Assembly (NCBI GenBank): GCA_026770595.1 | Contig: MU633941.1 | Coordinates: forward strand, 1-19,102 | From: Ochromonadaceae sp. CCMP2298 | Taxonomy: Eukaryota > Sar > Synurophyceae > Ochromonadales > Ochromonadaceae | Length of the DNA: 19,102 nucleotides | Reading direction: 5' to 3' | Shown here: positions 19,011-19,102 of the stretch, one piece after another | Layout of the letters: each line of letters opens with the position of its first letter | Position numbering within the stretch: position 1 is the stretch's first letter | Translations under genes and position numbers: made by a program | Notes under the pieces: generated by a model | Seen by the model: only the letters and a program-made list of their open reading frames with translations | What the model was told of the DNA's origin: nothing | The model's database searches: none

Positions 19011-19102
19011 GTGTGACCAACAGTACGTAACGTACGTACTATTTGTCTGTTTTGCTATATACTAGATTCCCTGGGTCCCTAGATAGTAGTTCCCAGGTTC
19101 CC
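19011..19102. other. Right edge, no gene seen
   Basis: Short unique-looking sequence after the minisatellite. It holds a near-palindromic cluster, agtacgtaacgtacgtact (about 19022-19040). Nothing else could be supported. Confidence 0.4.

Overview
The window looks like nuclear DNA from a compact protist genome. Genes are GC-rich with AT-rich gaps between them. Most have one or two short GT-AG introns (71 to 172 nt; donors GTACGT, GTGAGT, GTAAG, GTCAGT). Gene contents point to a flagellated eukaryote: CFAP74 is a motile-cilium protein, the TXNDC9/PhLP3 homologue is a eukaryotic cochaperone, and the RAP protein with helical repeats is typical of organelle RNA metabolism. The very large secreted glycine-rich/GH43-like protein resembles, from memory, proteins of oomycetes and related heterokonts. 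A stramenopile is therefore my best guess, at low to moderate confidence. No prokaryotic operon, CRISPR array, tRNA, rRNA or transposon was recognised.

Layout, left to right. 1-1704 (+): 3' part of an OPR/HPR-like RAP-domain gene with two introns; it runs off the left edge. 2343-2858 (+): single-exon unknown 171-aa protein. 2859-3212: convergent gap with a perfect 11-bp inverted repeat. 3213-4144 (-): nitroreductase-family protein, two exons, possible mitochondrial presequence. 4623-5395 (-): TXNDC9/PhLP3-like protein, two exons. 5396-5921: divergent promoter region. 5922-12197 (+): three-exon gene for a 2032-aa secreted modular protein. 12741-18365 (+): three-exon CFAP74 gene (1817 aa). 18366-19102: no gene; it contains an AT-rich minisatellite built on AGTATATA.

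The six genes do not form an obvious pathway. CFAP74 (central-pair apparatus) and TXNDC9/PhLP3 (CCT/tubulin folding) are both linked to flagella, but this may be chance. I found no clearly new multi-gene system. The items most worth following are the architecture of the 2032-aa secreted protein; an intron bounded by a 16-bp direct repeat, whose removal restores an exact 41-residue protein repeat; and the unidentified 171-aa protein.

All splice sites were inferred by reading GT/AG signals, codon phase and family similarity; no transcripts or database searches were available.
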